A stretch of DNA of 64,000 nucleotides from assembly GCF_002287175.1 (NCBI RefSeq), contig NZ_LMVM01000023.1, positions 310,001 to 374,000 of the forward strand, in the 5' to 3' direction. Below are positions 1 through 9,567 of this stretch, piece by piece. A program made the position numbers and the translations under genes. A model generated the notes under the pieces. That model saw only the letters and a list, made by a program, of their open reading frames with translations. It was not told the DNA's origin and made no database searches. Each line of letters starts with the position of its first letter. Position 1 is the first letter of the stretch. Source of the DNA: Methanobacterium bryantii. Its GTDB lineage: Archaea; Methanobacteriota; Methanobacteria; Methanobacteriales; Methanobacteriaceae.

Positions 1-74
1 ATTTATTTCCTGAGTTTTCTAATTATCCATAGAACATTCTACTATTTATTTATTTTTTCCAATTTTTTACCAAA

Positions 75-254
75 TTACCCCAGTAAAATAAGGATAAACC
101 CGACTAAATATACCAGTAGAAATACAATACTTGCTGCAAATAAACCAATGAACATGTATTCCATATTTTTTTTCTCATTTACATCTAAAATTTCTGGTTT
201 TTCCTCTTCTATATCTTTTTCAGGTTTTTTAACCCTTTTCTTTTTCTTTGCCAT
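75..254 (-). CDS. Small basic membrane protein, function unknown
   Basis: About 59 residues. The N-terminal third is very basic (runs of Lys/Arg), followed by an acidic stretch and then one long hydrophobic segment near the C-terminus that fits one membrane helix or a tight hairpin of two. I start it at the second in-frame ATG because GGAG lies nine bases upstream of it but only three bases upstream of the first ATG (at 260). The basic tail should stay in the cytoplasm and the hydrophobic end in the membrane. No family recognised; function unknown. The opposite strand has no competing frame, so it is probably real despite its size. Confidence 0.5.
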   Translation of the reverse strand: MAKKKKRVKKPEKDIEEEKPEILDVNEKKNMEYMFIGLFAASIVFLLVYLVGFILILLG

Positions 255-438
255 GATCATTTACTCCATTTAAACTTTCTAACCATTTTAATTCAATTAT
301 TACACCATCAAAAAAAGTTTTTTTAAGGGTAAAATTTTCATCTCACTTCAAACCATCATAAGTTTGGATTTAAATATGTCAAAAAGTATTAAAATATTTT
401 AAATAATTATTCAAAAATAGAACGAAAAAATATCGTTA

Positions 439-888
439 CTATTTATAATATATCCCAAAGACAACAAAGCCCACCAGTACAACGGCTAGAACTAAAAAAT
501 ACGGATATAATTCCAACATAGGGGCAGTATCCATTCTTAAAACATCTTGAAATAGAGAACGGGAAGTAAATTGAACTCCAGTACTTAAAAAGATCATCCC
601 ATTTAACTTCAATCTTTTTTTCTCTTTAAGGATAGCCACATACTCTTCATCGAAATTTTCCTTCGGAGTGCTGCCCAATAATCCTGATCCAAGTTTATAG
701 ACCTGGGATATTTGTAAAATATTTTTATAGTTCTTCCTATATTTGCTAGCTGCTTTACGCCAGCTTTCTCGTTTAGACTCCTGACTGCAGTTCTTATCAT
801 CAGGATGACAGTACTTCTGATTGGGTGATCTAACTTCAAATGGATCACCACACCATTTACAATATCTTATTACAGTGAATTTACCCAT
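439..888 (-). CDS. Zinc-ribbon protein with C-terminal membrane segments
   Basis: About 149 residues. The N-terminus has a treble-clef type metal site: a CKWCG pair near residue 10, then YCHPDDKNC about 17 residues later, a pattern common in small archaeal zinc-ribbon proteins. A basic, Tyr/Lys-rich middle follows. The last 50 residues hold one moderately and one strongly hydrophobic segment, likely a membrane anchor. I start at the ATG preceded by AGGTG with six bases between them; the GTG at 897 lies inside that ribosome binding site. Membrane tethering of a nucleic-acid- or protein-binding finger is inferred from the layout, and no exact role can be given. Confidence 0.6.
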   Translation of the reverse strand: MGKFTVIRYCKWCGDPFEVRSPNQKYCHPDDKNCSQESKRESWRKAASKYRKNYKNILQISQVYKLGSGLLGSTPKENFDEEYVAILKEKKRLKLNGMIFLSTGVQFTSRSLFQDVLRMDTAPMLELYPYFLVLAVVLVGFVVFGIYYK

Positions 889-1048
889 AAAATGCACCTG
901 AATTTGAAAAAAATAAAATATCTAAAATTTTTATTATTTTAGATTACGATATGATTCAAACTGATTTCATATGTAACCATCATAAATTTATGTTTAAAAT
1001 ATTAAAAAAATATTACTAAAATTTATGAAATTTAACTGATTTTTTATT

Positions 1049-1483
1049 TCAAGTTTTTGAGGACTTTTTTTCTGTTAAAAGAACATTGACCCTTTTGGTT
1101 ACATCATGGAAATCTTTTCTGAATTTTTCAAGTCGTGCTCTTGATTCACTTAATTTATTCTGTGATTGTCCATTTAATCCTTCTTTTGCTGCATATAGCG
1201 ATTCAGAGTTGATAACTACAATCTCCTGCATGCTAATCAGGATATTTAAAACCTTTTGTTTTAGTGAACTGCACCGGGATGGTGAATTTAACTTTTCAAA
1301 TTCATAGAATATAACTTCTATTTCTTTTCTAATAATATCCAGCTTCTTAGAAGCTTCTGAGTTACTAATTTTCCCTTGAGATTCATTATCTATTATTTCT
1401 TTAAGTAAAAGCAATAATCCTCCAGTTTCATCCATACATTTTGCACTCTTCTTTAAAAATTGCCTTTTAGTCAATTCCAACAT
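1049..1483 (-). CDS. Predicted helical cytoplasmic protein, unknown
   Basis: 144 residues, almost wholly charged amphipathic helix with heptad-like spacing (Leu/Ile every three or four residues, Lys/Glu between), suggesting a coiled-coil or helical bundle. No Cys motif, signal peptide or membrane segment. GAGGT stands a few bases before the ATG, a good archaeal ribosome binding site. It lies alone between two minus-strand genes with spacers of about 90 and 160 bases. I do not recognise the family. The opposite-strand frame at 1086-1307 is a shadow. Confidence 0.6.
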   Translation of the reverse strand: MLELTKRQFLKKSAKCMDETGGLLLLLKEIIDNESQGKISNSEASKKLDIIRKEIEVIFYEFEKLNSPSRCSSLKQKVLNILISMQEIVVINSESLYAAKEGLNGQSQNKLSESRARLEKFRKDFHDVTKRVNVLLTEKKSSKT

Positions 1484-1576
1484 AGATATACCTCATAAAA
1501 AATTTAAAATTTAGGTATTAATACTATGTTTTTTAAGATAGAAAAAAATTTACAAATCAGTGCAAATATATACCTA

Positions 1577-2203
1577 TTAAATGTGGCTTACTGCCTCATC
1601 AAACAAAATCATAGACTTTTCTAAAAGCAAATTAAGAGCATAATCACACTTATGATATAGATCAAGGACATAATAATGTCTATCATCATTTCCCATTAAA
1701 ATGAGAGGATAACTTCTGCAAACATGAGGCCTGCTGTCATATATCTTACATCTTTTTGCACCATGGAATTTACAGGGGAGATCTTCTTTAAACCGAAAAT
1801 GCCCAGGATATTCATCATTACCTACTATTTCATATTTTAAATCAAGATTGAACCGTAACAATATTCCCAATTCATCTTTATGGATAAATATAGGTGATGA
1901 CTCCTTGCAGCAAGTCCCGCAGTGGCTGCACCATTCAGGATGCGCTGCTGCAATTTCAAAATCAGAAGGGCCGCCGAAAATCTCTAAACTTATCATGCCT
2001 GCAAATTCAATTATTTCTTTAAGATCCTCTTTTTTAATTCCGCTGTATTTTTTAATTGATCTCTTTTTTCTAAGCCTTTTTAATGCTGATTTTTCAAGCA
2101 TCTTCTTCTTTAATTCAATATTTTCGCCATTACCCTCGTTTTCTAAAACTTTTTCCTGAATCTTTTCAAACAAGTCCCTATCTATCAATGTATCCCTTAA
2201 CAT
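1577..2203 (-). CDS. YkgJ-type cysteine-cluster protein (putative zinc/iron-chelating domain)
   Basis: About 208 residues. The central part carries the cysteine cluster typical of the YkgJ/CxxCxxCC family: CSHCGTCC near the middle, then Cys residues in PCKFHGAKRC and HVCRSYPL. In this family the cysteines are thought to bind zinc or an iron-sulfur centre; the biochemical role is not established. The N-terminal 90 residues are a charged helix rich in Lys/Glu that is not part of the domain. I chose the ATG at 2203 because GGTGA lies five bases upstream; the upstream GTG at 2251 has no such signal. Single-gene unit. Confidence 0.75.
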   Translation of the reverse strand: MLRDTLIDRDLFEKIQEKVLENEGNGENIELKKKMLEKSALKRLRKKRSIKKYSGIKKEDLKEIIEFAGMISLEIFGGPSDFEIAAAHPEWCSHCGTCCKESSPIFIHKDELGILLRFNLDLKYEIVGNDEYPGHFRFKEDLPCKFHGAKRCKIYDSRPHVCRSYPLILMGNDDRHYYVLDLYHKCDYALNLLLEKSMILFDEAVSHI

Positions 2204-2473
2204 ATAACTCACCATTAATTCATGATTATGCGAAAACAATGAACAATTCACTGAATTTAATGGTTCTAAGTCTCTTCAAATTTTCCGAATTATTTTACTT
2301 CAAGACGCTGAAAGAGTTCCAATATAGTTAGCATCGAATACTGAATTCAAATATCATAATTCAATTTATCTTTAATAATATCATAATTTACTATTTAACC
2401 AAAAATAGAAATTATTATTAATATGCAAAACACAATTTTTAATTTTAAGCCAATCAATAAGTATTGTGTTTTA

Positions 2474-5434
2474 TTAAGAGTAAGGAATAGTAAAATAAAA
2501 AGCAGAACCTTTACCAAATTCAGATTCAACCCAGATACGCCCCCCATGACGTTCTATGATCCTTTTAACTATGGACAAACCAATTCCAGTTCCTTGATAT
2601 TCATCCAGGGTGTGCAATCTCTGGAATATTACAAAAATACGTTTCATATACTGTTTTTCTATCCCAATACCATTATCTAAAACTGAAAAAATATGTTCTC
2701 GGTTTTTATCGTCTTTTTTAGCCGAAATATGGATTTCCGGAGGCATCATTTCTTTTTTAAATTTAAGGGAATTACTTATGAGATTTTGAAATATCCTTTG
2801 GAGCTGCCCTGCATCACACATTACAAAAGGTAATGAATTATAAGTAACTTTTGCATTATTTTCTTTAATTGAAAATTGAAGATTATCAATAGCCTGATTC
2901 AATATAAATTCACTGTTTACCCGCTTAAATTCATTTTCTTTTGTTGAAATACGTGAATATTCAAGTAAACCTTTAATCTGTTCTTTCATTCTAAGTGCAG
3001 CTTCAACTATATAATCCATGAATTCATCCGCGTCAGAGTCAAACTTGCCCTTATAACGGCGTTCTAAAAGCTGAGTAAAACTTGCAACAGTCCTGAGAGG
3101 TTCCTGTAAATCATGAGACGCTACATAAGCAAATCGCTGTAACTCTTCATTAGATCGTTTTAAATCACCAATTGTCTCTTCAAGCCGGTTTTTGTATTTT
3201 TTTAATTTATTTTTTGATCTAAAGCCCGTTAAAGCTTCTATAATTGCAACTGATAAAGATTCGATAATTTCAATATCTTCTAAACTATAGTTTCTTTTTT
3301 TATTAGCTAAAACTATTAATCCAATTACTTTATCGCCCTGTTTAAGTGGAACACATAAAAAAGAATTTACCAGAGGGTGCCCTTCAGGTAATCCATTTTT
3401 ATCATAATTTAAATCATTTATAATTAGCGGCTCTTCTTCTTTTATGGCTTTTTTTAAATAACTGTTGATTTTCATACTTGTAATAGATTTATGAATTTTA
3501 GACTGATGAGTTTCATATAGTTTTCCTGCAGAAGAGCTCATAATTATATTACCTAACTGTCCATCATCATTAATTTCAGCTATAAAACCCATTTCACTAC
3601 CAACTAGCTGTTCTGCTACCCTGATACCCACATCTGCAACTTCTTCTTCAGTTTCACTGGTTAAAGACTCTCGAAATATTTTATTAATTCCATTTAATAC
3701 AGAATACTGCAGTTTAATTTGATTTTCTGCCTTTTTTCTTTCGCTGATATCACGTGAACCAAAAACAGCGCCTTTGGCTCGATGTTTTTCATCAAAAAAT
3801 ATATTACCTACTATTTCTAGCCAGATATAATGCCCATCAGCATGCCTAAATTGAACTTCCATCCTTTCAGGTCTCATTTCAATAAAACTAATTTCAATAG
3901 TACTTTTAACCTCATATAAATTATCAAAATGAACATAGTCAAATATTGGTGTTCCAATGAGTTCTTCTGGCTCATAACCAAGTAACATCTTACCAGAAGG
4001 ACTGACATACTGAATAATTCCATGTATATCAGTTTGACTTACCATATCTACCATATTATCCGTAACCATGCGCAAATTCTTTTCACTGTCATTTAAAGCT
4101 TTTTCGGACTCCTTACGTTCAGTGATATCTCTATTAAAGCTGCCAATTATTACCCCTTTTTCGGTTTTTATGGGAAAAGTTATAGTCTGTAGAAATCTGT
4201 GTTCACCATCATCTCTCTGAATCTCATTATCTTCCGGTTGATTTACCTGTGGAATGTTTTTACTGTTCAACAATTGATTTATTTTTGATTTAAGCCCACC
4301 ATATATTTCAGAAGTTTGTTTTTCTTCTGGAATAATCATATACTGCACATCCCAAATGAAATTGCCTATTATATTTTCCTTTTTAAGCCCGGTTATCTGA
4401 TTAAAAGCATTGTTACATTCAATAATAGCCCCATGCTCGTCTGTTATGATTATTCCATCAGAAAGTTGTTTGAGGGTTTCACGAAACTTCTCTTCACTTT
4501 CTTTTAAGGCCTTCGCATTTTGCGATGCTACAAATGCTTTATGTTTAATGGCATTATAAGCTTCTTCAAGTTCTGTGGTTCGTTCTTTAACCTTTTTTTC
4601 CAGATTGTTACGTGCTTTTTCCAGTTCGCTTGCAATCTTTGATTGAGATACCCCAAATTCTTTGATTGCTTTTTCCATTTTTTTACGTTTGGTAATATCT
4701 GTATTAATTTCCATGTAGCCTGTTGGTTCATTATTTTCATTTTTTTGTAACTCCCACCGGCTTAAAACAATTATTTTTTCACCATCACGCCTTGTATGAG
4801 TCACTTCACCTTCCCAATGCCCATTTTGGAAAAGTTTACGGAATATTTCCTTTAAGGGCTCTGAAAAATCAGCTTTAAGCAGCTTATAAGATACTTTACC
4901 GTAAGCTTCTTTCCTCATCCACCCGTATCTTTTTTCTGCACCATGATTCCAAAATATAATCCTGTCTCCCATGTCACGGACTATAATTGCATCACGAGTA
5001 AGATCAAGTAAATCAGCCTGTTTCTGTAATTTTTCTTCCATTTTTTCTTTTTCAGTTATATCATTGCTGATTGTAACAAGTGTATTACTGTCAGATAAAT
5101 AGGTAGAAACTGAATAATATTTATTTAATGGCTTAAAATAAGTCTTAAATTTTCCATTTTTGCCAGATCTTGCAACTTTACTGGTCATTTTAAAATGTAA
5201 AAATAGGGCATCATTATCACATAATTCAGTTATTGTTTTCCCTATTGCTTTTTCATAGGAGATAAATTCATTGATTACTGACGCATTGTTTATGTATTTG
5301 ATACGTAAATTGACAACTTCATTAAGTGCATCACGTATTAATTCATAAACGATGACTCCATCCTGTAAATTATCAAAAATCTGAAAATTCACATTGGATT
5401 GAATATCCCCTGGATTATTATTAGTATTTATCAT
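2474..5434 (-). CDS. Soluble multi-PAS/GAF sensor histidine kinase
   Basis: 986 residues with no membrane segment. Order: a degenerate PAS (about 15-130), a PAS with its PAC tail (about 140-250), a long coiled coil, two more PAS domains (about 315-440 and 450-570), a GAF domain (about 595-735), a HisKA dimerisation domain with phospho-acceptor His in ASHDLQEPLR, and a HATPase with N box QNLISNSLKF, DNGIGI and GTGIGLSI. It should autophosphorylate on His in response to a cytoplasmic signal or cofactor and pass phosphate to an unlinked regulator, since none is adjacent. The GGGGAT before the ATG supports the start. The kinase core closely resembles that of the 550-residue kinase at 38282-39934, so the two are paralogs with different sensor parts. 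Confidence 0.9.
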   Translation of the reverse strand: MINTNNNPGDIQSNVNFQIFDNLQDGVIVYELIRDALNEVVNLRIKYINNASVINEFISYEKAIGKTITELCDNDALFLHFKMTSKVARSGKNGKFKTYFKPLNKYYSVSTYLSDSNTLVTISNDITEKEKMEEKLQKQADLLDLTRDAIIVRDMGDRIIFWNHGAEKRYGWMRKEAYGKVSYKLLKADFSEPLKEIFRKLFQNGHWEGEVTHTRRDGEKIIVLSRWELQKNENNEPTGYMEINTDITKRKKMEKAIKEFGVSQSKIASELEKARNNLEKKVKERTTELEEAYNAIKHKAFVASQNAKALKESEEKFRETLKQLSDGIIITDEHGAIIECNNAFNQITGLKKENIIGNFIWDVQYMIIPEEKQTSEIYGGLKSKINQLLNSKNIPQVNQPEDNEIQRDDGEHRFLQTITFPIKTEKGVIIGSFNRDITERKESEKALNDSEKNLRMVTDNMVDMVSQTDIHGIIQYVSPSGKMLLGYEPEELIGTPIFDYVHFDNLYEVKSTIEISFIEMRPERMEVQFRHADGHYIWLEIVGNIFFDEKHRAKGAVFGSRDISERKKAENQIKLQYSVLNGINKIFRESLTSETEEEVADVGIRVAEQLVGSEMGFIAEINDDGQLGNIIMSSSAGKLYETHQSKIHKSITSMKINSYLKKAIKEEEPLIINDLNYDKNGLPEGHPLVNSFLCVPLKQGDKVIGLIVLANKKRNYSLEDIEIIESLSVAIIEALTGFRSKNKLKKYKNRLEETIGDLKRSNEELQRFAYVASHDLQEPLRTVASFTQLLERRYKGKFDSDADEFMDYIVEAALRMKEQIKGLLEYSRISTKENEFKRVNSEFILNQAIDNLQFSIKENNAKVTYNSLPFVMCDAGQLQRIFQNLISNSLKFKKEMMPPEIHISAKKDDKNREHIFSVLDNGIGIEKQYMKRIFVIFQRLHTLDEYQGTGIGLSIVKRIIERHGGRIWVESEFGKGSAFYFTIPYS

Positions 5435-5993
5435 TTATATCCCCTTGGGAAAATATATAATAATCAATGCTATTTTTTAACTATTATTATTATGTTTTAT
5501 TATTAAAATATAACTGACAGTACCTGTAAATTCATATGAATTCTTTATTTCATATTATGTTATCATAATTTACTATTATTTTTATACTTTATCCCAAATT
5601 AGTGTGAATAATTTTATTTTTTTTATTAGAGTTAGTTCCAATAACTCAGTATTAATAACTCTTGATATTGATCAATAAAATGTTATTATACTTACTAATG
5701 TATTTCCGATTTATAAATAATCAAAATTATTGTAATATATAATATAAAACATTAAATTAAAAGTAGACTTTAAAAATATTCAAATAGGTAAAAAGATTCG
5801 ATATATTTTCGTGGTTTTCAAACATTTCATAAATAAATATTCTTTATTTTTTAACTGCATCAAGTATTGAAAATCCATTAAAATAGAAAATATTATATTT
5901 TTTAACCGCACAAGTTAAGATTCTAATTAACTTTCTAAAAATAAATCCAGAGATGGTGGATGCTACTTAATAAAAGCTTGAGTTGAACATGGT
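5435..5993. other. Intergenic, AT-rich, divergent promoters
   Basis: About 560 bases between the divergent kinase and metallophosphoesterase genes. It is extremely AT-rich with many TATA-like stretches, so promoters for both genes must lie here, but I cannot single one out. No frame of credible length, no tRNA and no long inverted repeat was seen. Confidence 0.5.
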
Positions 5994-6803
5994 ATGCTTA
6001 AAAAAATTGGTTTAGCTATTATAATTATCATAACTTCGTTCATGATTTATAGTTTAATTGAACCTTATTGGATTCAAATTGAAGAGGTCATGATAGAATC
6101 AAATCAAATTCCTGCCCAGTTTGATGGTAAGAAAATTATTTTTATATCGGATGTCCACATGGGATCATGGCCATTTTTTGACCAAGAAAGAACACAAGAT
6201 TTGGTCAATGAGGTAAATGGATTGCATCCAGACATGATTTTACTTGGAGGAGATTATGTAAGCGACGAACCTCTCTATGTCAATTCTTCATTTACAGAAC
6301 TTTCCAAATTAAAAGCACCTTTAGGTGTTTACTGTGTTTTAGGAAACAATGATCCTCGGAATGAATCTCTTGAAGCTATTAAAAACACCAATATCACATA
6401 TATTGGTAATACAGGCCTCTGGATTGAATATCAGGGGGCAAAGGTTAGAATTGGTGGTGTAGGCGATATACAGACTGATACCCAGGATCAAGACTCTGCA
6501 GTAGGTAATGCAAATAAAAATGATTTTATGCTACTTTTATCTCACAATCCTGACTTTTTTCCGCTGGCTGATAAATCAAAAGTAGATTTAATGCTTTCAG
6601 GGCACACTCATGGGGGACAAATAACTTTCTTTGGGATCTGGGCCCCATATACTCATTCTCAATATGGAAATAAATATAGAACTGGAGTAATAAAAGAAAA
6701 TAACTCTACAATGGTTGTAAGTAATGGTATTGGTACAATTACATTACCTATGAGGTTCTTTGCACGTCCTCAGATTGTAGTAATAGATTTAAAAAGAACT
6801 TAA
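5994..6803 (+). CDS. Membrane-anchored calcineurin-like metallophosphoesterase (YaeI type)
   Basis: 269 residues. One N-terminal membrane segment (about 4-22) is followed by a full metallophosphoesterase core: SDVHMG (D-x-H), GGDYV, GNND, LLSHNPD and SGHTHGGQ supply the two-metal ligands. Domain order and length match the YaeI/YkuE group, whose bacterial members hydrolyse phosphate esters at the membrane; UDP-sugar or lipid-linked substrates are possible but unproven. The active site should face the outside if the N-terminus acts as a signal anchor. The Shine-Dalgarno before this ATG is weak. No operon partner: it ends about 70 bases before a convergent gene. Confidence 0.88.
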   Translation: MLKKIGLAIIIIITSFMIYSLIEPYWIQIEEVMIESNQIPAQFDGKKIIFISDVHMGSWPFFDQERTQDLVNEVNGLHPDMILLGGDYVSDEPLYVNSSFTELSKLKAPLGVYCVLGNNDPRNESLEAIKNTNITYIGNTGLWIEYQGAKVRIGGVGDIQTDTQDQDSAVGNANKNDFMLLLSHNPDFFPLADKSKVDLMLSGHTHGGQITFFGIWAPYTHSQYGNKYRTGVIKENNSTMVVSNGIGTITLPMRFFARPQIVVIDLKRT

Positions 6804-6875
6804 CGTTTAAAGCAACATTAATCAAATTTAAACTTAAAAAATAAGAAAATATTGATAGAATGTCCTATCAACTAT

Positions 6876-7745
6876 CTATTGCTGTCCAAATATTAAACTT
6901 TTCAAATAGTCAAATGCAGATTGTAGATAACTCATTATTTGACCCAATATTCCGCCAGATTGAGACAGCTGCCCTGTAACATTTTGTAGTTGTGACTTAA
7001 ATCCTGCCAGTTCTCCCTGTACCTGTTGGGAATTCGATATGGTGTTTGCAATTTCCTGTGCCTGTGAATCACTGATATTGATATTCAGGTTATTAGCAGT
7101 GTTAATTACAATTACTTTAATCTGACTTGCATCTTGTAGATTTTGATTTTGAACTTCATTCTGGACTTGTTCGAAAAGATTAGCTATTGTATCCGGACTC
7201 TGACCTGTCTGGTTTGCTATCTGAGTTTCTGTATATAATGTATCTGTTGCAGCTTGTTTAGCACTGTCAGGGATTTGAGCACCTACTGCAAGTTCATAAG
7301 ATTTTAATACACCTGCTAAAGCAGATTCTCCAGAGGATACAACAGGAGAAGTAACTACTACATATCCATTATTAATTCCTAAAGATTTTAGTGCATTTGC
7401 ATACATCTTAGGGGTAACAACATTTATTTTACTGCTGTCCACTGTGACATTAATTCCATTGCTATAACTCAGATCCACCATAGCACATGAGTATATCTGA
7501 CTTGAAGAGTAAGTCCTTCCAGTTATATTTTGAGAAATTTCGTTAACTTCAGATGCTGTAATAAGCTTTGTAGTAGCTGTACTCACATTTTTATCAGTGT
7601 GAGACTGGAAATAATCCATTACAGAATTCTTATATTGAGAATTTGAATTTGTAGCTACTCCTATGGTTACTGCAAATCCTGAAGCACCATATATTGGGGC
7701 TATAGCCATTAATACCAGCAGAATTACTGCTATATACTTTTTCAT
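6876..7745 (-). CDS. Secreted DUF1002 family protein
   Basis: 289 residues with a clear signal peptide (Lys-Lys, then a hydrophobic core ending near GASGFA at about 25). The mature part has two alpha/beta stretches typical of DUF1002 (the region around VTIGVATNSNSQY and the segment starting near VTSPVVSSGESALAG), then a Gln/Asn-rich helical C-terminal third. DUF1002 proteins occur in Firmicutes and Methanobacteriales, are exported and have no known function. GAGGTGG precedes the ATG. A last amphipathic Phe/Leu segment at the C-terminus may associate with membrane. Standalone gene facing the phosphoesterase. Confidence 0.8.
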   Translation of the reverse strand: MKKYIAVILLVLMAIAPIYGASGFAVTIGVATNSNSQYKNSVMDYFQSHTDKNVSTATTKLITASEVNEISQNITGRTYSSSQIYSCAMVDLSYSNGINVTVDSSKINVVTPKMYANALKSLGINNGYVVVTSPVVSSGESALAGVLKSYELAVGAQIPDSAKQAATDTLYTETQIANQTGQSPDTIANLFEQVQNEVQNQNLQDASQIKVIVINTANNLNINISDSQAQEIANTISNSQQVQGELAGFKSQLQNVTGQLSQSGGILGQIMSYLQSAFDYLKSLIFGQQ

Positions 7746-7954
7746 TAAACCACCTCATTGAGTAAATGAACTGTTGATCTAACAATTTTGGTTATGTAGT
7801 TCATGCGTTTCAAGGCAAACCTTTTAGATTTACATGTCATTCATTTTTTTAAATCAATGATTCTTAGCATATAGACGGATATAAACTTTTTCACTTAAAA
7901 AGGAAGAAAAAGTACAGATAATGTGAAATATTATCTAAAAATAAGTTATGGGAA

Positions 7955-8869
7955 TTATTTCAAAAGCACAACTCTACTTTCATATGATTTATCTTTAATC
8001 TCCAAATCACATTTTTCTGCTACAGAACTTGCAAAATCATAAATCTCCTGATTTGAAGGCATATTTTCAAAAGTCAGCCTTTTTCTGGAGTATCCTACAA
8101 ACATGTACGCTTTAATTTCAACAAAATCAGGATTTGTCTTTTTAATCATGTCGGCATATTCATCTACATTTTGCATGTTGTATCCTTTTACACATGTCAT
8201 TCTCAAGACCGTTCTGCAGTCAAAGCTTGAAATCAAATCAAGGCTTTTATTTAGGTTATTCCATCCATTTTCTACCTGAGGGTTGCATAATTTGTTATAT
8301 GTCTCTTTATTTGGAGCATCAAGGGATACATAAAGCTGGGTTGGTTCTTCTTTAAGATTTTCCAATTTTTCAGGTGTCATCCCATTTGTAACCAGGAATG
8401 TGGTGAAATTTCTCCTGTGGAATTCTTCTATCAGGTCATCTATTTTGGGGTACAGCATTGGTTCACCAGCAAGTGAAATCGCTGCATTATTTGGATCCTG
8501 AGATTCCTGGAGTTTTTTAGGGTTTGCTTTTTCATTTCCAAAAAATCCGCAGAGAAGATTCCTCTGGGCATCTATGCAGCCGTCAATAATTTCTCCGGGT
8601 TCATCAAAATCTCCTTTCCATTGTGTTTGCGTAACTGAGAGATCTCTCCAGCAGAATAAACACTTTTGATGGCAGAAAGGAACACTTGGAGATATTTGCA
8701 AGCACCTGTGGCTTTCTATACCATAAAATTTCTGTTTATAACATACTCCCTCATCAAGTATGCTCTTTTTAGTCCAGTGGCATACTTTAGCTGCAGAATG
8801 TTTGTTATTTCCTACAAACCGGTATCCCATTTTTTCAAGCTTTTTGAGGTTTTCATCGTTTAATGACAT
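7955..8869 (-). CDS. taw1: tRNA 4-demethylwyosine synthase (TYW1/Taw1, radical SAM)
   Basis: 304 residues. The radical SAM cluster motif is CHQKCLFC (C-x3-C-x2-C) near residue 70, followed by WRDLS, the aromatic context seen in TYW1. A second group of three Cys upstream and downstream fits the extra [4Fe-4S] cluster of the archaeal enzyme. Other landmarks are SLAGEPMLYP and TNGMTPE, both typical of the family. The enzyme condenses N1-methylguanosine-37 of tRNA-Phe with pyruvate carbons to make the tricyclic imidazopurine of wyosine. Length agrees with archaeal Taw1, which lacks the flavodoxin domain of eukaryotic TYW1. GGATT lies before the ATG. Single gene. Confidence 0.92.
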   Translation of the reverse strand: MSLNDENLKKLEKMGYRFVGNNKHSAAKVCHWTKKSILDEGVCYKQKFYGIESHRCLQISPSVPFCHQKCLFCWRDLSVTQTQWKGDFDEPGEIIDGCIDAQRNLLCGFFGNEKANPKKLQESQDPNNAAISLAGEPMLYPKIDDLIEEFHRRNFTTFLVTNGMTPEKLENLKEEPTQLYVSLDAPNKETYNKLCNPQVENGWNNLNKSLDLISSFDCRTVLRMTCVKGYNMQNVDEYADMIKKTNPDFVEIKAYMFVGYSRKRLTFENMPSNQEIYDFASSVAEKCDLEIKDKSYESRVVLLK

Positions 8870-9360
8870 TTTAATCCTGCTTTAATTAAGTATTTATTGA
8901 TAATATCTGATTTGATTATTTTACTCATAAATAAACATATTCTAAATCAATTACTGTTCTAGAAGTATATGAAATATTATCCCTGTCTATTTTATATTTG
9001 AGTTATTTTACTCACATATCATTTTGCAATGTATAAATTTTTTCATATAATCCAAAATTATTTTTCATATTACAACACCTAAAAGTTTTATGATTTTATT
9101 CATAATTAAAACTGCTTTTTTTGTTAAAAACAAACATAAAAGTAATATAAATTTAGGTTAAATTTCAAATATTTATTATTTTTTGTATTCAAGATATAAG
9201 AAGGCGTTGTAATCTATAAATTCGTTAAAATCGCTTTTTGTTAGAATTAAAGATAGAATAATATTTATTTACCTAAATAGAGTTTAGAATTAGCGTACAT
9301 CTAATTTAATAAATCACCCACCTCAAGGTAACATATTAAACGTTTATGTTTTAAGGGAAT

Positions 9361-9378
9361 GGGCTTTTATGGAAGCCC
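9361..9378. repeat. Hairpin in structured intergenic element
   Basis: GGGCTT pairs with AAGCCC around a six-base loop. The same CCC (9376-9378) can instead pair, as CCCTT, with AAGGG at 9353-9357, so two exclusive folds are possible. Read in the plus direction; function unknown. Confidence 0.4.
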
Positions 9379-9501
9379 TTCTACCAAAACACGGAAGTAA
9401 GTTTCCTTCTTTAAGCTACTTATTTTAAATTAACTTTAAGCTCGCTTTAAATCTAAAAAACAACGGTATAAAAGCTTTTTTTCGACGAAAAAATCAAAAG
9501 A

Positions 9502-9510
9502 TTTATATAT
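9502..9510 (+). promoter_or_regulatory. TATA box for secreted transglutaminase-like gene
   Basis: TTTATATAT, 58 bases before the ATG at 9568. Archaeal transcription normally starts 22-27 bases downstream, which predicts a leader of roughly 30 bases. An 8-bp inverted repeat (TTTTTTCG / CGAAAAAA, 9477-9493) sits just upstream where a factor B element or repressor site could be. Confidence 0.4.
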
Positions 9511-9567
9511 GCTGTAGGTTGATTTTTGTATTGTCCAAAACGTTCCAAGTAAAGTACATCTAGTACT

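Larger units (their letters stand above)
8870..9567. other. Long AT-rich spacer with structured 3' part
   Basis: About 700 bases without a supported gene. The first 430 bases are AT-rich and featureless. From about 9310 on the composition changes: there are hairpins at 9361-9378 and 9476-9493 and a repeated CTTTAAGCT motif near 9410 and 9435. A TATA box at 9502-9510 serves the secreted protein gene that follows. The structured part could be a separate small RNA or a regulatory element. Confidence 0.45.

Noticed and set aside
609..851. 80-codon minus-strand frame
   Set aside because: It lies wholly inside the zinc-ribbon protein gene in another frame and lacks a ribosome binding site.
4528..4740. 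70-codon minus-strand frame with basic residues
   Set aside because: It is an alternative frame inside the PAS kinase coiled-coil region, without independent start signals.
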